DNA of 64,000 nucleotides from Kiritimatiellia bacterium. GTDB lineage: Bacteria; Verrucomicrobiota; Kiritimatiellia; CAIQIC01; Lenti-01. The DNA lies in contig JAFXQI010000010.1 in NCBI GenBank assembly GCA_017527155.1, positions 62,001-126,000 on the forward strand. Direction: 5' to 3'. The notes beneath the pieces were generated by a model. That model saw only the letters and a list, made by a program, of their open reading frames with translations, made no database searches and was not told where the DNA came from. The position numbers and the translations under genes were made by a program. The stretch's first letter is position 1; each line of letters begins with the position of its first letter. This document shows positions 62,739-64,000 of this stretch, piece after piece.

Positions 62739-62781
62739 GCCTCCCGCCTGCGTAGCGATGGCGCCCTCGCCGTCGGGAGGC
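62739..62781. terminator. Inverted repeat between convergent panC and the dihydrouridine synthase gene
   Basis: GCCTCCCG (62739-62746) and CGGGAGGC (62774-62781) could form a long hairpin containing an inner GGCG-CCCT-CGCC. No T-run follows, so termination is only a suggestion; it may also be a REP-type repeat. Confidence 0.3.
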
Positions 62782-62816
62782 GACTCGATGGGCATTGCCC
62801 CCCCGTTTCTGCCCCC

Positions 62817-63872
62817 CTATAGGCCCTCTGGCGGCGGGTCGGACTTGAGGCCGGTGGCGATGACTTCGTCGATGCGGGAGAGGAGTTCGGCCTTGGTCTG
62901 GCGCTCTTCGAGGTGCACCGCGAGGAGGCGGATGCCGCGGAAGCCGCGGAGGTAGCGGACGAGATGGGCGCGGAGGACCAGGCAGGCGGTCAGTTCGACG
63001 CCGAGTTTGAGTTCCTTGGGGCCGCGGCGGGCCATCAGGTTTTCTTCGCGGGCGAGGTGTTCGCGGATGACGGCGCGGATTTCGTCGGGGCGCGGCTTGT
63101 GGACGGTGGTGCCGGCCGCCAGTTCGCGGAGTTCGCGGAACCACCACGGGTTGCCCAGCGTGGCGCGGCCGACCATCACGCCGTCCACCCCCGTCTCGGC
63201 CACCATGTGGAAGGCGTCCACGGGCCGCTTGACGCCGCCGTTGCCGATGACCGGTATGCGGCGGGCGCGCTTGACTTCGCCGATCAGCCCCCAGTCGCTC
63301 GGGCCGGCGTGTTTGACGACGGCGACGCGTCCGTGCAGGAAGATGGCCGCGGCACCGGCTTCCTCGGCGCCGGCCGTCAGTTCGAGGGCGTTGAGGGTGT
63401 CGGCGTCCCAGCCGACGCGGGTCTTGAGGGTGATGGGTACGCGCCCTTCGACGGCGGCGACGCATTGGCGGACGATTTCGTGGAGTTTTTCGGGGGTGCG
63501 GATGAGGCCGGCACCGTCGCCGCGGTTGCGGATCTTGGGCATCGGGCAGCCGGCGTTGATGTCGATGAAGTCGAATTGGCCGAGCATGGAGATCTGGCGG
63601 GCGGCCTCGGCCATCATGCCGGGGTCGGAGCCGTAGATCTGGGCGCCGAGGGGGTGTTCGCCCTCCCAGGTGTCGAGGTAATGTTCGGTGCGGTCGTGGC
63701 CGATGACGTAGCCGTAGGCGTTGACCATCTCGGTGACGGCCCCGCCGCAGCCCAGCCCGAAGCAGAGGGACCGGAAGGCGGCATCGGTGTAGCCCGCCAT
63801 GGGCGCAAGGAAGACCGGCCACTCCACGCGGAGCGGTCCGATCTGCAAGGGTGCCAGTGCCGGATAGTTCAT
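62817..63872 (-). CDS. tRNA-dihydrouridine synthase (DusB-like)
   Basis: A 351-residue flavoenzyme reducing uridines in the tRNA D-loop. FMN-site and catalytic motifs are LAPMAGYTDAAFRSL, DINAGCPMPKIRNRG (catalytic Cys), ITLKTRVGW, FLHGR and PVIGNGGVKRP. The C-terminal helical extension fits the DusB group. The subfamily is judged by eye. ATG 63881 is a possible longer start. It is convergent with panC. Confidence 0.93.
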   Translation of the reverse strand: MNYPALAPLQIGPLRVEWPVFLAPMAGYTDAAFRSLCFGLGCGGAVTEMVNAYGYVIGHDRTEHYLDTWEGEHPLGAQIYGSDPGMMAEAARQISMLGQFDFIDINAGCPMPKIRNRGDGAGLIRTPEKLHEIVRQCVAAVEGRVPITLKTRVGWDADTLNALELTAGAEEAGAAAIFLHGRVAVVKHAGPSDWGLIGEVKRARRIPVIGNGGVKRPVDAFHMVAETGVDGVMVGRATLGNPWWFRELRELAAGTTVHKPRPDEIRAVIREHLAREENLMARRGPKELKLGVELTACLVLRAHLVRYLRGFRGIRLLAVHLEERQTKAELLSRIDEVIATGLKSDPPPEGL

Positions 63873-63937
63873 GTGCCCCATGTTAGCGCATCCGCGCCGC
63901 GGCGGAAGCCAAAAGCGCGGGGGGGGACGCGCGGCGG

Positions 63938-64000
63938 TCAGGCGAGGAAAGTCATGACGAGGGTGACCATCATGTCCTTTTCGGCGGGTTTCGATTCGGC
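63938..64000 (-). CDS. C-terminal fragment of a protein running off the right edge
   Basis: The last 20 residues, AESKPAEKDMMVTLVMTFLA, end in TGA 66 bp upstream of the dihydrouridine synthase start. The frame is open to the window edge. Too short to identify. Confidence 0.4.
   Translation of the reverse strand, partial: AESKPAEKDMMVTLVMTFLA

Noticed and set aside
62739-62781. Strong bidirectional terminator between panC and the dihydrouridine synthase gene
   Set aside because: The arms are 8 bp and the loop is long with no T-runs, so it is kept only as a low-confidence feature.

Overview
This is a 64 kb chromosomal segment of a very GC-rich Gram-negative bacterium, most likely of the PVC group (Kiritimatiellota or related Verrucomicrobiota). 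The placement is an inference. It rests on two PEP-CTERM proteins, a type IV prepilin-like secreted protein, TMTC-like multi-TM/TPR proteins, an NtrC-type two-component pair, very large secreted proteins, and a dense population of short dispersed repeats. No rRNA, phage integrase or CRISPR array is visible. One tRNA gene (tRNA-Gly, GCC) is present.

Layout. 1-2.7 kb (minus): a sensor kinase and a sigma54-type response regulator, each overlapping the next gene by ATGA/GTGA. 2.9-7.9 kb: a 1665-residue secreted subtilase. 8-21.4 kb: a family of unknown function, a GT-C-like membrane protein, three TMTC/TPR membrane proteins and two stand-alone AAA ATPases. 21.5-25.6 kb (minus): a degenerate cyclophilin, a third ATPase and a PEP-CTERM protein. 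25.8-31.5 kb (minus): GT4, ssnA, tsaB, malQ and a methyltransferase. 31.5-36.6 kb: nikR, two secreted proteins, a large secreted protein, an RF-like GGQ protein and tRNA-Gly. 37-39.3 kb (minus): nagB-glmM. 40-56 kb: a block of exported proteins made of a 588-residue protein, three tandem phage-tail-collar proteins, an HUH transposase-like gene, a 2511-residue LamG protein whose C-terminus resembles the TcA subunit of Tc toxins, a four-helix-bundle protein, and two small secreted proteins. 56-64 kb: a secreted Gly-rich protein, an MBOAT/SGNH acyl-transfer pair, a second copy of the unknown family, panB-panC and a DUS-family tRNA-dihydrouridine synthase.

The two strongest leads are these. First, the 40-56 kb locus may be a cell-surface or secreted assembly combining collar-domain proteins with a Tc-toxin-A-like giant. 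Second, a dispersed element of almost exactly 61 bp carries a -35-like box and ends in CCATGAA. In two cases its ATG is the start codon of the unknown-family genes (7988, 59937). In two others its ATG opens a short ORF that ends in a 4-bp ATGA overlap with the next gene (the kinase gene and nagB). Around these lie heptanucleotide repeats, usually four units long, found both between genes and in frame inside genes. They could act as phase-variable switches. Many promoters fit TTG(C/A)NN, 16-18 bp, TANNNT, and several place the predicted transcription start at the ATG, implying leaderless mRNAs. All of this is read by eye from one sequence; homology searches were not possible.
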